Source: Pseudoalteromonas amylolytica (GTDB lineage Bacteria; Pseudomonadota; Gammaproteobacteria; Enterobacterales; Alteromonadaceae). From it: a stretch of DNA of 64,000 nt. The notes beneath the pieces were generated by a model that worked only from the letters and a program-made list of their open reading frames with translations, ran no database searches and was not told the DNA's origin. Below are positions 39,463 through 48,601 of this stretch, piece after piece. The stretch lies in the NCBI RefSeq assembly GCF_001854605.1, contig NZ_MKJU01000028.1, forward strand, positions 249,727 to 313,726, given 5' to 3'. The translations under genes and the position numbers were made by a program. Positions within the stretch are counted from its first letter, which is position 1. Each line of letters begins with the position of its first letter.

Positions 39463-40035
39463 TTACTGAGCACGTGCTTCAGTGTCTATTTCTCGAAAGG
39501 GCTTTACATAAAAATGCATCGTAAAGTCACTTAATAAACGAGAATTTTGCTCACCTGTGACAATGCCCTGAATGGTTGGTCGCTCAAGCAAATATGAGCT
39601 TTCAACGCCACGTAACATTTGCGATAGGCGATTATTCGATTCACTTCGCCCAACCACTTTAATTAAATTTTCTTTGCGCTCCAGACTCGTTAAATAAACC
39701 CCTGCAGGAACAACCCGAACTACCTCATCAATAATCTGCGTCCCCAAATTACGATTACTTTGTAACTCCTCAATCAGATTGATACGCCGTTGCAGGTTTT
39801 CTTTTTGCTGACTCAAGTCGTTGATCTCTACAATACGGCTATCCAACTTCGCCACCTCGGCGCCCAAGTAATTATTTTTTACCTGCTGCCCTGCGGTAAG
39901 GCTGTCGTAAAACGAACCTATCAAATACAAAATAAGCATCACCACGACAATATTCACCGCAATGATGGTTAAAAACTTTTTCTGTGATTCCTTTCTGCGT
40001 TGGTCACGCCAAGGCAATAAATTTATATGTGGCAT
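39463..40035 (-). CDS. pilN: Type IV pilus inner-membrane protein PilN
   Basis: This 190-residue protein starts MPHINLLPWRDQRRKESQKK, the conserved cytoplasmic N terminus (INLLPWR) that binds PilM, followed by one transmembrane helix (about 23-44), a coiled coil and a periplasmic ferredoxin-like domain. It overlaps the pilM 3' end by 13 bp. Confidence 0.95.
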   Translation of the reverse strand: MPHINLLPWRDQRRKESQKKFLTIIAVNIVVVMLILYLIGSFYDSLTAGQQVKNNYLGAEVAKLDSRIVEINDLSQQKENLQRRINLIEELQSNRNLGTQIIDEVVRVVPAGVYLTSLERKENLIKVVGRSESNNRLSQMLRGVESSYLLERPTIQGIVTGEQNSRLLSDFTMHFYVKPFREIDTEARAQ

Positions 40036-41102
40036 GAAGAAAAGCTCCTCAATGCAAGCCCCGTAGCAACGGCAAACTGCGGTTTGTGGCGCTCTAACAC
40101 ATTGCGGTCTACTTTAGGCGCTATATCCATATCGGCAAATGGATCGGCAACAATAGTATGAATGCCTAGTTCTTCAATCAATAACCTGTCGAGACCTTCC
40201 ACTAATGCTGTGCCGCCGGTTAGTACAATATAATCCACTTGCTCTTTGCCACTGCTGGTCATAAACATCTGCACCGCTCTTCTGACCTGTTGCAGCAAAG
40301 CGGTCTGAAACGGAGCTAGCACTTCAAAAATATAGTTAGGAGGCAAGTCTCCGGTTGTTTTGGCTATCTCTGCTTCATCAAACGACTTGTTGTAATAGGC
40401 AACAATGCTATTTGTATACTGCTCTCCACCAAACACCTGATCTCGGGTATAAATTGTCTTACCAGACAGTACCACACTCACTAAACTGATCACTGATCCA
40501 ATATCAAAGATGGCAACCGTTTTATCAAACGCATCTGCTGGGAGCTGCCCGTACAAGACACTAAGAGAGCGACTTAAGGCATAGTTTTCCACATCTACTA
40601 CTTTGGCTTGCAACCCACCTTCTTCCAGCGCGCCCACCCGTGCCTCTACGCTCTCAGTGCGTGCCGCTGAAAGTAATACGTTCATCTTGGAAGGATCTGC
40701 CTCGTTGACAGAAACCTTTTCGAAATCAATACTCACTTCATCCAGAGAATAAGGGATCAAGCTATCTGCCTCAATCGCGATTTGCGACTCTAATTCAGCA
40801 TCTGTTAATGCCACGTCCATAAAAATCACTTTCGTGATCACTGTCTGGCCTGATACTGCCACCGCAGCAAAGTGGGTCAATCTTGGGATGCGTTTTTTAA
40901 TTTTACCTATCACTCGACCAATTGCTTCAATATCTTGAATCGCACGCTCAGTGATCGCTCCTTTTGGAACTGGCTCAATTGCTACCGCCTCAACTCGGTA
41001 GCCTGCCTCCGATTTAGATAGCAGCACAGCCTTTACACAATGAGAGCCGATATCAATACCGATCATCATTGGAGCTTGCTTCTGGAATAAATTACTGAGC
41101 AT
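40023..41102 (-). CDS. pilM: Type IV pilus assembly ATPase-like protein PilM
   Basis: This 359-residue actin/FtsA-fold protein has MMIGIDIGSHCVKAVLLSK (phosphate-1 motif), AIFDIGSVISLVSVVLSGKT (phosphate-2) and YIVLTGGTALVEGLDRLL (adenosine motif). It is the cytoplasmic member of the PilMNOP alignment complex. ATG 41102 (MLSNLFQKQAP) is chosen because it matches the usual PilM start; a longer in-frame reading adds 27 residues overlapping the promoter region. It is divergent from mrcA, as in many gammaproteobacteria. Confidence 0.95.
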   Translation of the reverse strand: MLSNLFQKQAPMMIGIDIGSHCVKAVLLSKSEAGYRVEAVAIEPVPKGAITERAIQDIEAIGRVIGKIKKRIPRLTHFAAVAVSGQTVITKVIFMDVALTDAELESQIAIEADSLIPYSLDEVSIDFEKVSVNEADPSKMNVLLSAARTESVEARVGALEEGGLQAKVVDVENYALSRSLSVLYGQLPADAFDKTVAIFDIGSVISLVSVVLSGKTIYTRDQVFGGEQYTNSIVAYYNKSFDEAEIAKTTGDLPPNYIFEVLAPFQTALLQQVRRAVQMFMTSSGKEQVDYIVLTGGTALVEGLDRLLIEELGIHTIVADPFADMDIAPKVDRNVLERHKPQFAVATGLALRSFSSCHI

Positions 41103-41235
41103 GCGCGTGGTCTTTACCCTTTGTTTTAACTTTGAACAAGTTATAATTATAACGACAAAAAATATTAATCGTTTTTTATTCAAGATATACTAGCAGTGTC
41201 TACCTATAATTGGGAGTCTAACTAGGGAACATTCC

Positions 41236-43680
41236 GTGACTTTATTGAGAAGAGCAATACAATTTTTCATCGTTATGAGCATTTTGGCTCTGCTAACGTT
41301 AATCAGTCTTTATTACTATGTCAAATCAGATATACCAAGCGTAGAAGTACTACGTGACGTACAGCTGCAAACCCCAATGCAAGTCTTCACTCAGGACGGA
41401 AAACTTATTAATCAATTTGGCGAAAAGCGCCGTATTCCGGTCAAAATTGAAGACATTCCAGCTCCCATGTTACAGGCTTTTTTGGCCACCGAAGATAATC
41501 GTTTTTATGAACACTTTGGCGTTGATCCCATCGGGATTGTACGCTCTGCATTTGTACTGATCAGCACCGGACAAAAGAAACAAGGTGCCAGCACCATAAC
41601 CATGCAATTAGCACGAAACTTCTTTTTAACCCGTGAAAAAGCGTATATCCGAAAGGTTAAAGAGATTTTTATTGCGCTACATATTGAGCAATTACTGAGT
41701 AAAGACGAAATTCTTGAACTGTATTTAAATAAAATTGAACTCGGTAATCGTGCATTTGGTATCGGCGCAGCAGCGCAAGTCTATTATGGCAAGCAATTAC
41801 ACGAGTTAACCTTAGCGCAAATGGCCATGATTGCAGGTTTACCTAAAGCTCCATCTGCCCTAAACCCAATTCGCAACCCAAGACGCGCCAAGCTACGTCG
41901 CAACGTGGTTTTAGGCAGAATGCTCAATGAGAAATACATTACCAAAGCACAATATGATGACGCTCGAAGCGCGCCAATCACCGCCCGCTTTCACGGTGCT
42001 GAAATTGAGCTGTATGCACCTTACATAGCAGAAATGGTGCGTAGTTATATGGTGGAGACCTACGGAGAAGATAAAGCATACAACAGCGGCTTTAAGGTAT
42101 TTACTACGGTAGAGTCTTCCATACAAGAAGCTGCGCAACAGGCATTAATCAACAATTTACACAGTTACGATATGCGTCATGGCTACCGTGGTCCAGAACG
42201 CATACTTTGGAGTGCGGAGCAATCGCCACTAAGCACCACCGAGATCTTAGGTACACTGCGCAAAGTGAAGGAAATTGACCCTCTAAAAGCTGCTGTTGTG
42301 GTAGATGTTGCTGAACAAAGCGCCACTGCACTGTTGAAATCAGGTGATTACATAACCCTCCCTTGGTCTGGTTTAAGTTGGGCGAGAGCCTACATTTCAG
42401 ATACTCGTCAGGCGCTACCACCACAAACAGCAACCGAGATACTCACACCGGGGATGCAAATCTGGGTGCGTCAATATGAGCAGCAATGGCAACTTAGTCA
42501 GTACCCAAGACCTGCCAGTGCGTTAGTGTCAATGGATCCACAGGACGGGCGCATAAAAGCCCTTGTGGGTGGATACAGCTTCGCACAAAGCCAATATAAC
42601 AGGGCGACTCAAGCCAAACGACAAGTTGGCTCTAATATTAAGCCTTTCGTATACTCCGCTGCATTTGAAAATGGCTATACGCTAGCAACCATCATCAATG
42701 ATGCGCCAATTAACCAATGGGATAAGAGTGTAGGCGTGGCATGGCGTCCAAAAAATAGCCCTGAAGTTTACAATGGGCCCATTCGTATTCGCCGAGCGTT
42801 AGCGCAGTCTAAAAATGTGGTATCAGTGCGCTTACTTAAGGGGGTTGGGCTAGAACGCACCGCCGATCACCTACTGAAGTTTGGCTTTGCAGATCAAGAT
42901 ATTAATCGCAGCGAATCGCTAGCGCTAGGAAGTGCTGCCATTACTCCTTTAGAAATGGCGCGAGGCATGAGTACCTTTGCAAACGGTGGACACCTGATAG
43001 AGCCATATTTCATCCAAGAACTACAGGATGCATTTGGCAATACTCTGGGTAAAGCCGAACCGCTAATCGCTTGTGACGAGCAACAATTGGAAACACATCC
43101 ACAGCGCTGCGCTCCAAGGGTAATTTCTGAACAGAATGCCTTCTTAGTCGCAAGCGCCATGCACAGTGCAATCTGGGGCGGCGGCAGCTGGCGTCATAAA
43201 ACTGGTTGGACAGGCACTGGTTGGCGTGCACAAGCGTTGAAACGCCGTGACTTGGTGGGCAAGACGGGCACCACAAACGATTCTGTTGATACGTGGTTTA
43301 GTGGCTTTAATCGCAATGTACTAACCACGGTCTGGGTCGGCTTTGACGATGCAGGTAAACCGCTGGGACGTGCAGCTTATAACTCAAACCTTGATAGTAA
43401 TCAGATTGTTGGGGCTGAGTCAGGGGCAACCACAGCACAACCTGCATGGGTTGAGTTTATGCGCGCCGCACTGGCCGACCAGCCAGTGGCACCAATAGAG
43501 CCACCTCCGGGTTTGATCTCAACGCGTATTGATTTGAAAACGGGCCTTTTGAGTAACAAAAATGATCACACCAGCCGCTTCGAGTATTTTGAGTCAGGCA
43601 CGGCACCGACTAAATACGCGTTGGATGAGGATAACAGCACACCGTTTGACGATGAACCGATACAAGAAGAGCTATTTTAA
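41236..43680 (+). CDS. mrcA: Bifunctional penicillin-binding protein 1A
   Basis: This 814-residue class A PBP has an N-terminal membrane anchor (about residues 8-28). A GT51 glycosyltransferase domain follows with the catalytic Glu in LATEDNRFYEHFGVDPIGI, with QGASTITMQLARNFFL and NKIELGNRAFGIGAAAQVYY. The transpeptidase domain has the SxxK Ser in KRQVGSNIKPFVYSAAFE, the SKN motif (AQSKNVVSVR) and KTGTT (LVGKTGTTNDSVD). It builds and cross-links peptidoglycan. The start is a GTG at 41236 with AGGGAA upstream. It is divergent from pilM and ends at a strong terminator. Confidence 0.96.
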   Translation: MTLLRRAIQFFIVMSILALLTLISLYYYVKSDIPSVEVLRDVQLQTPMQVFTQDGKLINQFGEKRRIPVKIEDIPAPMLQAFLATEDNRFYEHFGVDPIGIVRSAFVLISTGQKKQGASTITMQLARNFFLTREKAYIRKVKEIFIALHIEQLLSKDEILELYLNKIELGNRAFGIGAAAQVYYGKQLHELTLAQMAMIAGLPKAPSALNPIRNPRRAKLRRNVVLGRMLNEKYITKAQYDDARSAPITARFHGAEIELYAPYIAEMVRSYMVETYGEDKAYNSGFKVFTTVESSIQEAAQQALINNLHSYDMRHGYRGPERILWSAEQSPLSTTEILGTLRKVKEIDPLKAAVVVDVAEQSATALLKSGDYITLPWSGLSWARAYISDTRQALPPQTATEILTPGMQIWVRQYEQQWQLSQYPRPASALVSMDPQDGRIKALVGGYSFAQSQYNRATQAKRQVGSNIKPFVYSAAFENGYTLATIINDAPINQWDKSVGVAWRPKNSPEVYNGPIRIRRALAQSKNVVSVRLLKGVGLERTADHLLKFGFADQDINRSESLALGSAAITPLEMARGMSTFANGGHLIEPYFIQELQDAFGNTLGKAEPLIACDEQQLETHPQRCAPRVISEQNAFLVASAMHSAIWGGGSWRHKTGWTGTGWRAQALKRRDLVGKTGTTNDSVDTWFSGFNRNVLTTVWVGFDDAGKPLGRAAYNSNLDSNQIVGAESGATTAQPAWVEFMRAALADQPVAPIEPPPGLISTRIDLKTGLLSNKNDHTSRFEYFESGTAPTKYALDEDNSTPFDDEPIQEELF

Positions 43681-43684
43681 GCAT

Positions 43685-43716
43685 TAAAAAAGGCGATAGA
43701 AATATCGCCTTTTTTG
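43685..43716. terminator. Bidirectional terminator between mrcA and metL
   Basis: AGGCGATA-GAAA-TATCGCCT (43691-43710) is flanked by six A residues on the left and seven T residues on the right, so it serves both converging genes. Confidence 0.92.
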
Positions 43717-43730
43717 TATTTCCCACAGGT

Positions 43731-46079
43731 TCACTTCAGCCTTTGTGTCAGCCAGTATAAATCGGAATGGATCCCAGCTGCTGTGACTTCTTTCCCCGCA
43801 CCAGGACCTTGCAATACCAAGGGATTACTCTCATACCAGATGCTCTTAATGACAAAGATGTTGTCACCTGGCGTTAGGTGCGCAATGGCTGAGTCTTTTG
43901 CAACAAAGGCGATACCCACTTTAGCGCTCACTTTACCTTGTTCATCTATACTCAAGGAACCGGTGTAACGTAGCACTTGATTTTGCGCTTTTGCTTGTTG
44001 ATATTGCTCAGCGTAGAAGGCATCAAGTTGCTCACGACGCGTCAGGAATTCATCCCAACTGCCTTGCGCCATATCTTCAGGCATAAGTGGCTGCAACGCG
44101 ATATCTTCTAAATCTAACGTTAGGCCAATGTCGCGTGCTAAAATCAGCAGCTTGCGCTGCATGTCTCTGCCAGATAAATCTTCTCGTGGATCGGGTTCCG
44201 TATAACCCATTGCTTGTGCTTGTACGACCAACTCAGAAAACGCTGTAGAGCCATCAAAGCTGCTACATAACCATGAGAGTGTCCCAGAAAACACACCATC
44301 TATCTGCGTTATCTTATCACCACTGTGCTGCAAATCAGCTAAAGCAAAATTAATCGGTAACCCCGCCCCAACACTGGTGTTATAACGCCAAAATAGGTTG
44401 CGCTCGGTTAGCTGCTCACGTAGGTTCTGGTACCAAGTATTGTCTGCTGTGCCTGCGTACTTGTTGGCACTAATCAAATGGCAATCTTGCTTAATAAACT
44501 GCGGATAAAGATGACTGAATGCTTCACTTGCGGTGATATCTATCACTACCTTATGTTCGTAGTCTAACTCGCCAATTCGCTCAATTAACTCACTATTTGC
44601 ATAGTCAACTGCTTCATTTTGCCATTGCTGTTTCCAAGTATCTATTGCAATGCCGCTAGCCGAAAACAACATTTTCCCAGAGCGAACCAAAGCAACCACT
44701 TTAACGTCAAACTGCTGTTTTAGATGAGCAACTTGACGCTGACACTGTGCTACAAATACCTCACCAACGTTACCTAAACCAGCAATGATCACGGCAAGCT
44801 CTCGGCCTTTGTTCACTAACTTGTCATGTAAGATGGCCAGCACATCGCTATCAATCGCTTGGTCGGTTAAAAACAACACATATTCATCATCGCTGTGTAA
44901 AAACCTCACAACCACATTTTGTTCATTCAGTAACTGTGTAGCTTGCACCTGTAGCTGAGCAACATCGCTTGGCGCAGCAACCACAGCAAAGCCTTGTAGC
45001 GCACTTTCCACGATATTTGCGCGTCCCGATAATGCTTGCAGCACTTCGTGTGTATGCGCGGCAGGAACCAGTATGTAACATTCGCCTTGCGCTATAAAAT
45101 GATGAATGCTGTGCTGGATTAGCTGGCTTAACTCACCCACTTCCCCCTGACGCAAAGCGTCCACTCTAATGAGATCCAAGTCTTCAAAAGTAGTGATGAA
45201 GCGCTTTGCCTTGCTGTAGCCTTCTTTGACAATTTCAGTCGGTGACGCCTCTACATCAAAACTGCTACGTACTTGCAGTTTAATCTTGGTATTTTTCAAA
45301 GGAGACAAAGTTTTTGCATGTAGCACTGGATTGCCCAAGCGAGCTAATAGATGCGCCTGAGATCTACACACCTTGGGGTACTTTATTGCACTTGCAACCT
45401 TACGTGGGTCGGTGCTGAACACGCCCTGCGTATCCGTCCAGATAGACACCGCATCGGCATCAAGGTAGTTGGCGAGCAACGTCGCACTATAATCACTGCC
45501 ATTGCGCCCCAACGTCACGGTTTGATGCTCCACATCGCTGGCGATAAAACCTGTGACCACAAATAACGCATTCGCTTGGAGCAACTCCTTACAAGCTTGT
45601 TTATTCTGTTGGTGTAACAGCTGGCCGTTGTGCAAAGTAAACAACTGTCTCGCATCAACGTGCTGAGCTGCAAACCCTAATTGTGTTAACAGGTACGCCA
45701 ACACTCTTGCTGACCAAAGCTCACCATGAGCTAGCAAAGTGGCTTCATGTAACACCCCATGTTTAGCTTGTTCAGTAATGGTTTGTAGTTCATTATCTAA
45801 CTGCGCGAGTAAATCGCTGCGATTGTGACCTACAAACAAGGCTGCGATAAGCTCACTTTGATGATTTTCCAACTGTAGTAAAATATCGCTGAACCCTTGG
45901 TTGTCATCTTGCTTATAGCTTTGCCAAAGCTTTACTAAGGTGTTGGTGGTTTTCCCTGCGGCTGACACCACAACACAGTCACCAGCTAGGCACTGGCCCA
46001 ACACAATTTGCGCTACTGCTTGATAACGCGCGGCAGAACTTAAGCTAGAACCACCAAATTTATGTACAACTTTTGTCAT
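43731..46079 (-). CDS. metL: Bifunctional aspartokinase II / homoserine dehydrogenase II
   Basis: This 782-residue fusion has an N-terminal aspartokinase (VHKFGGSSLSSAARYQAV, VTGFIASDVEHQTVTLGRNG, DYSATLLANYLDADAVSIWT). A regulatory ACT-like middle follows, and then a C-terminal homoserine dehydrogenase (LAVIIAGLGNVGEVFVAQC, VIDITASEAF, GYTEPDPREDLSGRDMQRK). It catalyses steps one and three from aspartate toward methionine and threonine. Next to metB and near metJ, it is best called MetL and not ThrA. It follows metB by 4 bp and is slightly shorter than E. coli MetL (810). Confidence 0.93.
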   Translation of the reverse strand: MTKVVHKFGGSSLSSAARYQAVAQIVLGQCLAGDCVVVSAAGKTTNTLVKLWQSYKQDDNQGFSDILLQLENHQSELIAALFVGHNRSDLLAQLDNELQTITEQAKHGVLHEATLLAHGELWSARVLAYLLTQLGFAAQHVDARQLFTLHNGQLLHQQNKQACKELLQANALFVVTGFIASDVEHQTVTLGRNGSDYSATLLANYLDADAVSIWTDTQGVFSTDPRKVASAIKYPKVCRSQAHLLARLGNPVLHAKTLSPLKNTKIKLQVRSSFDVEASPTEIVKEGYSKAKRFITTFEDLDLIRVDALRQGEVGELSQLIQHSIHHFIAQGECYILVPAAHTHEVLQALSGRANIVESALQGFAVVAAPSDVAQLQVQATQLLNEQNVVVRFLHSDDEYVLFLTDQAIDSDVLAILHDKLVNKGRELAVIIAGLGNVGEVFVAQCQRQVAHLKQQFDVKVVALVRSGKMLFSASGIAIDTWKQQWQNEAVDYANSELIERIGELDYEHKVVIDITASEAFSHLYPQFIKQDCHLISANKYAGTADNTWYQNLREQLTERNLFWRYNTSVGAGLPINFALADLQHSGDKITQIDGVFSGTLSWLCSSFDGSTAFSELVVQAQAMGYTEPDPREDLSGRDMQRKLLILARDIGLTLDLEDIALQPLMPEDMAQGSWDEFLTRREQLDAFYAEQYQQAKAQNQVLRYTGSLSIDEQGKVSAKVGIAFVAKDSAIAHLTPGDNIFVIKSIWYESNPLVLQGPGAGKEVTAAGIHSDLYWLTQRLK

Positions 46080-46083
46080 CGTC

Positions 46084-47307
46084 TTACCACAATGCCGTAT
46101 GAGCCGGCGTTAACTTAAATGCTTTACCTTCATCTGATGCGTGTGCAGATCCAGGCTGTACTTTTGCAAAGGCTTGTTCAAGATCCTTGACGAGATCCTC
46201 TACATCTTCAATGCCGACGGAAATACGGATCAAGGTATCACCAACACCAGCTTCTAATCTAGCTTGCGGCTCCATTCCTGCGTGCGTCATGGTCGCAGGG
46301 TGACATATCAAGCTTTCAACCCCACCCAGTGACTCAGCCAGTGAGAACTGCTTTAAGCTCGTTAAAAACGCAGCAGAGTCCTTAAGACCACCTTTAATAT
46401 CAAAGCTCATCATGCCACCAAAACCCGACTGTTGCTTCTTAGCAAGTTCATGCTGTGGATGAGACTCCAAGCCCGGATAATAAACTTGACTGACATAAGG
46501 AGACTGTTCAAGGTATTTCGCAATAACCAGTGCATTCTCTTGATGCTGCTTTAAACGAATATTTAAGGTGCGTAACCCTCTTAGGGTTAGGTAGCTATCA
46601 AAAGGCGCTCCCGTAATGCCGATATTATTCGCCCACCAAGCCAGCTCCTCACCTAGTTCTGCAGTTTTAGCAACAACCGCACCTCCAACAACATCCGAGT
46701 GACCATTAATATACTTGGTTGTAGAGTGCACCACAATATCTGCACCTAGCTTGATCGGATTTTGCAATGCAGGGGATAAAAATGTGTTATCGGCCGCTAC
46801 CAGTGCTCCTGCTTGTTTAGCAACTTTGGCTACGGCCTCAATGTCAGTGAGTCGTAAAATAGGGTTGCTCGGTGTTTCAATCCAAACCAACTTAGGCTTT
46901 ATCGTAAGGATCTGCTCATAACTTTGCGCTTTTGTAAGATCTAATACCACGAGCTTTAGCAACCCACGTTTTTGCAAAGAGGTAAATAAACGATAGCTGC
47001 CACCGTAACAATCATGGGGGATCACTAAAGTATCATCATGGTTGAGTAGCTGAGTGACTAAGTGCACTGCGGCCATTCCCGTTGCAGTAATAATGCCTCG
47101 CTCTGCGCCTTCCAACTGCGCTAACGTTTGCGCCAAAATATCGCGGTTTGGATTACCGCTACGACCATAGTCATAATCACGTTTGGTATCAAAATCAGCA
47201 AACGAATAAGTCGTAGACAAATATAACGGCGGCACAACAGCACCGTGGTGCTTATCAGCATCAATGCCATAACGTACTGCGATGGTAGACTTTCCACTCT
47301 CACTCAT
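46084..47307 (-). CDS. metB: Cystathionine gamma-synthase
   Basis: This 407-residue PLP enzyme of the Cys/Met metabolism family has YDYGRSGNPNRDILAQTLAQ, GGSYRLF, DNTFLSPALQNPIKLGADI and the Schiff-base Lys in VHSTTKYINGHSDVVGG. It joins an O-acylhomoserine with cysteine to give cystathionine. Its promoter is overlaid by MetJ operator repeats, as for E. coli metB. It is the first gene of metBL, and divergent from metJ. O-acetyl- versus O-succinylhomoserine use cannot be read from sequence. Confidence 0.93.
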   Translation of the reverse strand: MSESGKSTIAVRYGIDADKHHGAVVPPLYLSTTYSFADFDTKRDYDYGRSGNPNRDILAQTLAQLEGAERGIITATGMAAVHLVTQLLNHDDTLVIPHDCYGGSYRLFTSLQKRGLLKLVVLDLTKAQSYEQILTIKPKLVWIETPSNPILRLTDIEAVAKVAKQAGALVAADNTFLSPALQNPIKLGADIVVHSTTKYINGHSDVVGGAVVAKTAELGEELAWWANNIGITGAPFDSYLTLRGLRTLNIRLKQHQENALVIAKYLEQSPYVSQVYYPGLESHPQHELAKKQQSGFGGMMSFDIKGGLKDSAAFLTSLKQFSLAESLGGVESLICHPATMTHAGMEPQARLEAGVGDTLIRISVGIEDVEDLVKDLEQAFAKVQPGSAHASDEGKAFKLTPAHTALW

Positions 47308-47317
47308 ATCATCACCT

Positions 47318-47373
47318 AGATAGTTGGATGTTTAGACGTCTAAAAGGTTAGATGATCAAAAGTTAGAAGTCAA
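47318..47373 (-). promoter_or_regulatory. metB promoter overlapped by a MetJ operator array
   Basis: On the minus strand TTGACT (47373-47368) and TAACCT (47350-47345) are exactly 17 bp apart, a good sigma70 promoter for metB. The same stretch contains tandem 8-bp units in register resembling met boxes: AGATAGTT, GGATGTTT, AGACGTCT (perfect consensus, 47334-47341), AAAAGGTT and AGATGATC (47350-47357), with weaker units up to 47373. MetJ with S-adenosylmethionine should bind here and repress metBL. Confidence 0.85.
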
Positions 47374-47409
47374 AACATTTATACCTCTAAATGGCTATTT
47401 AACTAGTAT

Positions 47410-47437
47410 TTGACTATCTTTTTTAAACCGATAAAAT
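47410..47437 (+). promoter_or_regulatory. Probable metJ promoter
   Basis: TTGACT (47410-47415) and TAAAAT (47432-47437) are 16 bp apart on the plus strand. Transcription would start near 47444, giving a leader of about 145 nt before the metJ start codon. The site lies about 40 bp from the MetJ operator array, so autoregulation is plausible. Confidence 0.6.
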
Positions 47438-47460
47438 TTCGCCACTTAACAAACTTGTAT

Positions 47461-47560
47461 TGCTAATAAGACTGCGTTTTTGAATAAACTATCATAGGTA
47501 TATCTAGGAGTTTATGCCATATAGTGAGTAAACGCGTTGACGAACCCAGTCTTATTAGCA
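47461..47560 (+). repeat. 14-bp perfect inverted repeat in the metJ leader, enclosing a five-codon reading frame
   Basis: TGCTAATAAGACTG (47461-47474) and CAGTCTTATTAGCA (47547-47560) are perfect inverted copies 72 bp apart. Inside them GCGTTT (47474-47479) and AAACGC (47530-47535) can pair as well. The enclosed sequence contains AGGAG-TTT-ATG opening the mini frame MPYSE and ending in TAA (about 47507-47532). It lies in the expected 5' untranslated region of metJ. It could be an RNA regulatory element or a small mobile-element remnant; its function is unknown. Confidence 0.55.
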
Positions 47561-47588
47561 TTCCCAACACTGAGGCAATAACAACACT

Positions 47589-47909
47589 ATGGCTAAATGG
47601 AATGGTGAGTATATTCACCCATATGCAGAGCACGGTAAAAAATCTGAACAAGTAAAAAAAATAACCGTCTCTATCCCGCTAAACGTATTAAAAGTACTTA
47701 CTGACGAACGCACACGCCGTCAAGTAAACAACTTGCGCCATGCCACAAACAGCGAACTATTATGTGAAGCTTTTTTACATGCTTTTACTGGCCAGCCGCT
47801 ACCCAGTGATGAGGACTTGAGAAAAGATAATCCTGAAAAGGTGCCAGAAGAAGTACGTAAGATCATGGAAGAGATGGGGCTTGAAGTACCCATCATCAAC
47901 GAAGAGTAA
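47589..47909 (+). CDS. metJ: Methionine repressor MetJ
   Basis: This 106-residue ribbon-helix-helix repressor is very similar to E. coli Met[21 protein letters not shown], then [19 protein letters not shown] (DNA-contacting beta strand), and [20 protein letters not shown]. With S-adenosylmethionine as corepressor it binds tandem met boxes. The only upstream purine stretch (GAGG) is 13 bp from the ATG, so translation initiation looks weak, perhaps dependent on the structured leader. It is divergent from metBL. Confidence 0.97.
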   Translation: MAKWNGEYIHPYAEHGKKSEQVKKITVSIPLNVLKVLTDERTRRQVNNLRHATNSELLCEAFLHAFTGQPLPSDEDLRKDNPEKVPEEVRKIMEEMGLEVPIINEE

Positions 47910-48343
47910 ACAACTTTCGATGAAGCCCTCTTTTTCTCAATAGAGCTTCATTAATCACTATTCATGCCAAAGTTTGTAGCCGTAGATAACAACATCTAGA
48001 GGCTACAACTTACTGGCGCAGTCATAGCCGAAAGCGCCTATTATCGGTGCTCACAGTGCCTGCTCGCGCTATTTAAACATAGACCAAAATACATCTGTAT
48101 CGGCCTGACCCGTTGTTACTTTCTAGCCGAATAATTCTCACTGTATTAGATACTAACCTTTATAAATGCATGCTCTTGTTCAACCCCTTATATCCTGCCA
48201 ACTAAAAGTTGAAAACGATAGGTTGAATTCGAGATATGTAAACAGGCCTCGGACACGAAATAAAAACATCGCCCAACACGCAAAAAGCCCCGACCGAGGC
48301 CGAGGCTTTTGAAAACAAAGTTTAACTTAGTTTAAAACTAAAA
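47910..48343. other. Gene-free spacer between metJ and the S10 operon with hairpins
   Basis: No protein gene was recognised in this 434-bp stretch. Just after metJ, ATGAAGC...GCTTCAT (about 47919-47952) can form a metJ terminator-like stem without a clear T-run. A second stem at 47974-48008 pairs TTGTAGCC with GGCTACAA and, inside it, TAGAT with ATCTA. The S10 operon terminator is at the right end. The remainder (48010-48270) shows nothing I can identify; a small RNA is possible but not supported. Confidence 0.5.
48282..48310 (-). terminator. Terminator of the S10 ribosomal protein operon
   Basis: On the minus strand AAAAGCCTCGGCC pairs with GGTCGGGGCTTTT (with G-U pairs) around a two-base loop and is followed by more T residues. 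It lies 34 bp beyond rpsQ, showing that the operon ends here and does not continue into rplN. Confidence 0.85.
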
Positions 48344-48601
48344 TTAAGCTTGCTTAGGACGTGAAACTACTTCAACTAAAGTCCATGATTTCTTTTTAGA
48401 AATCGGCGCACATTCACGGATAGTAACTGTATCGCCTGCTTTAGCAGTGTTGCTTTCGTCGTGTGCGTGCAACTTAGTTGTACGCTTGATGAATTTACCA
48501 TAGATAGGGTGCTTCACCTGACGCTCGATAGCAACAACGATAGATTTGTCCATCTTGTCGCTTAGTACACGACCTTGAAGAGTACGGATCTTATCGCTCA
48601 T
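48344..48601 (-). CDS. rpsQ: 30S ribosomal protein S17
   Basis: This 85-residue protein starts [20 protein letters not shown] and has the S17 run [20 protein letters not shown] and [20 protein letters not shown]. It binds 16S rRNA early in small-subunit assembly. It is the last gene of the S10 operon and touches rpmC. In E. coli the spc operon (rplN onward) follows; here a terminator and metJ follow instead. Confidence 0.98.
   Translation of the reverse strand: MSDKIRTLQGRVLSDKMDKSIVVAIERQVKHPIYGKFIKRTTKLHAHDESNTAKAGDTVTIRECAPISKKKSWTLVEVVSRPKQA

Noticed and set aside
43714-43968. 84-codon plus-strand frame after mrcA
   Set aside because: It is antisense to the metL 3' end, begins inside the terminator region and shows no ribosome binding site.
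47461-47560. The metJ leader inverted repeat as an insertion sequence terminal pair
   Set aside because: The enclosed 72 bp have no coding capacity for a transposase and no target-site duplication was visible, so it is reported only as a repeat.
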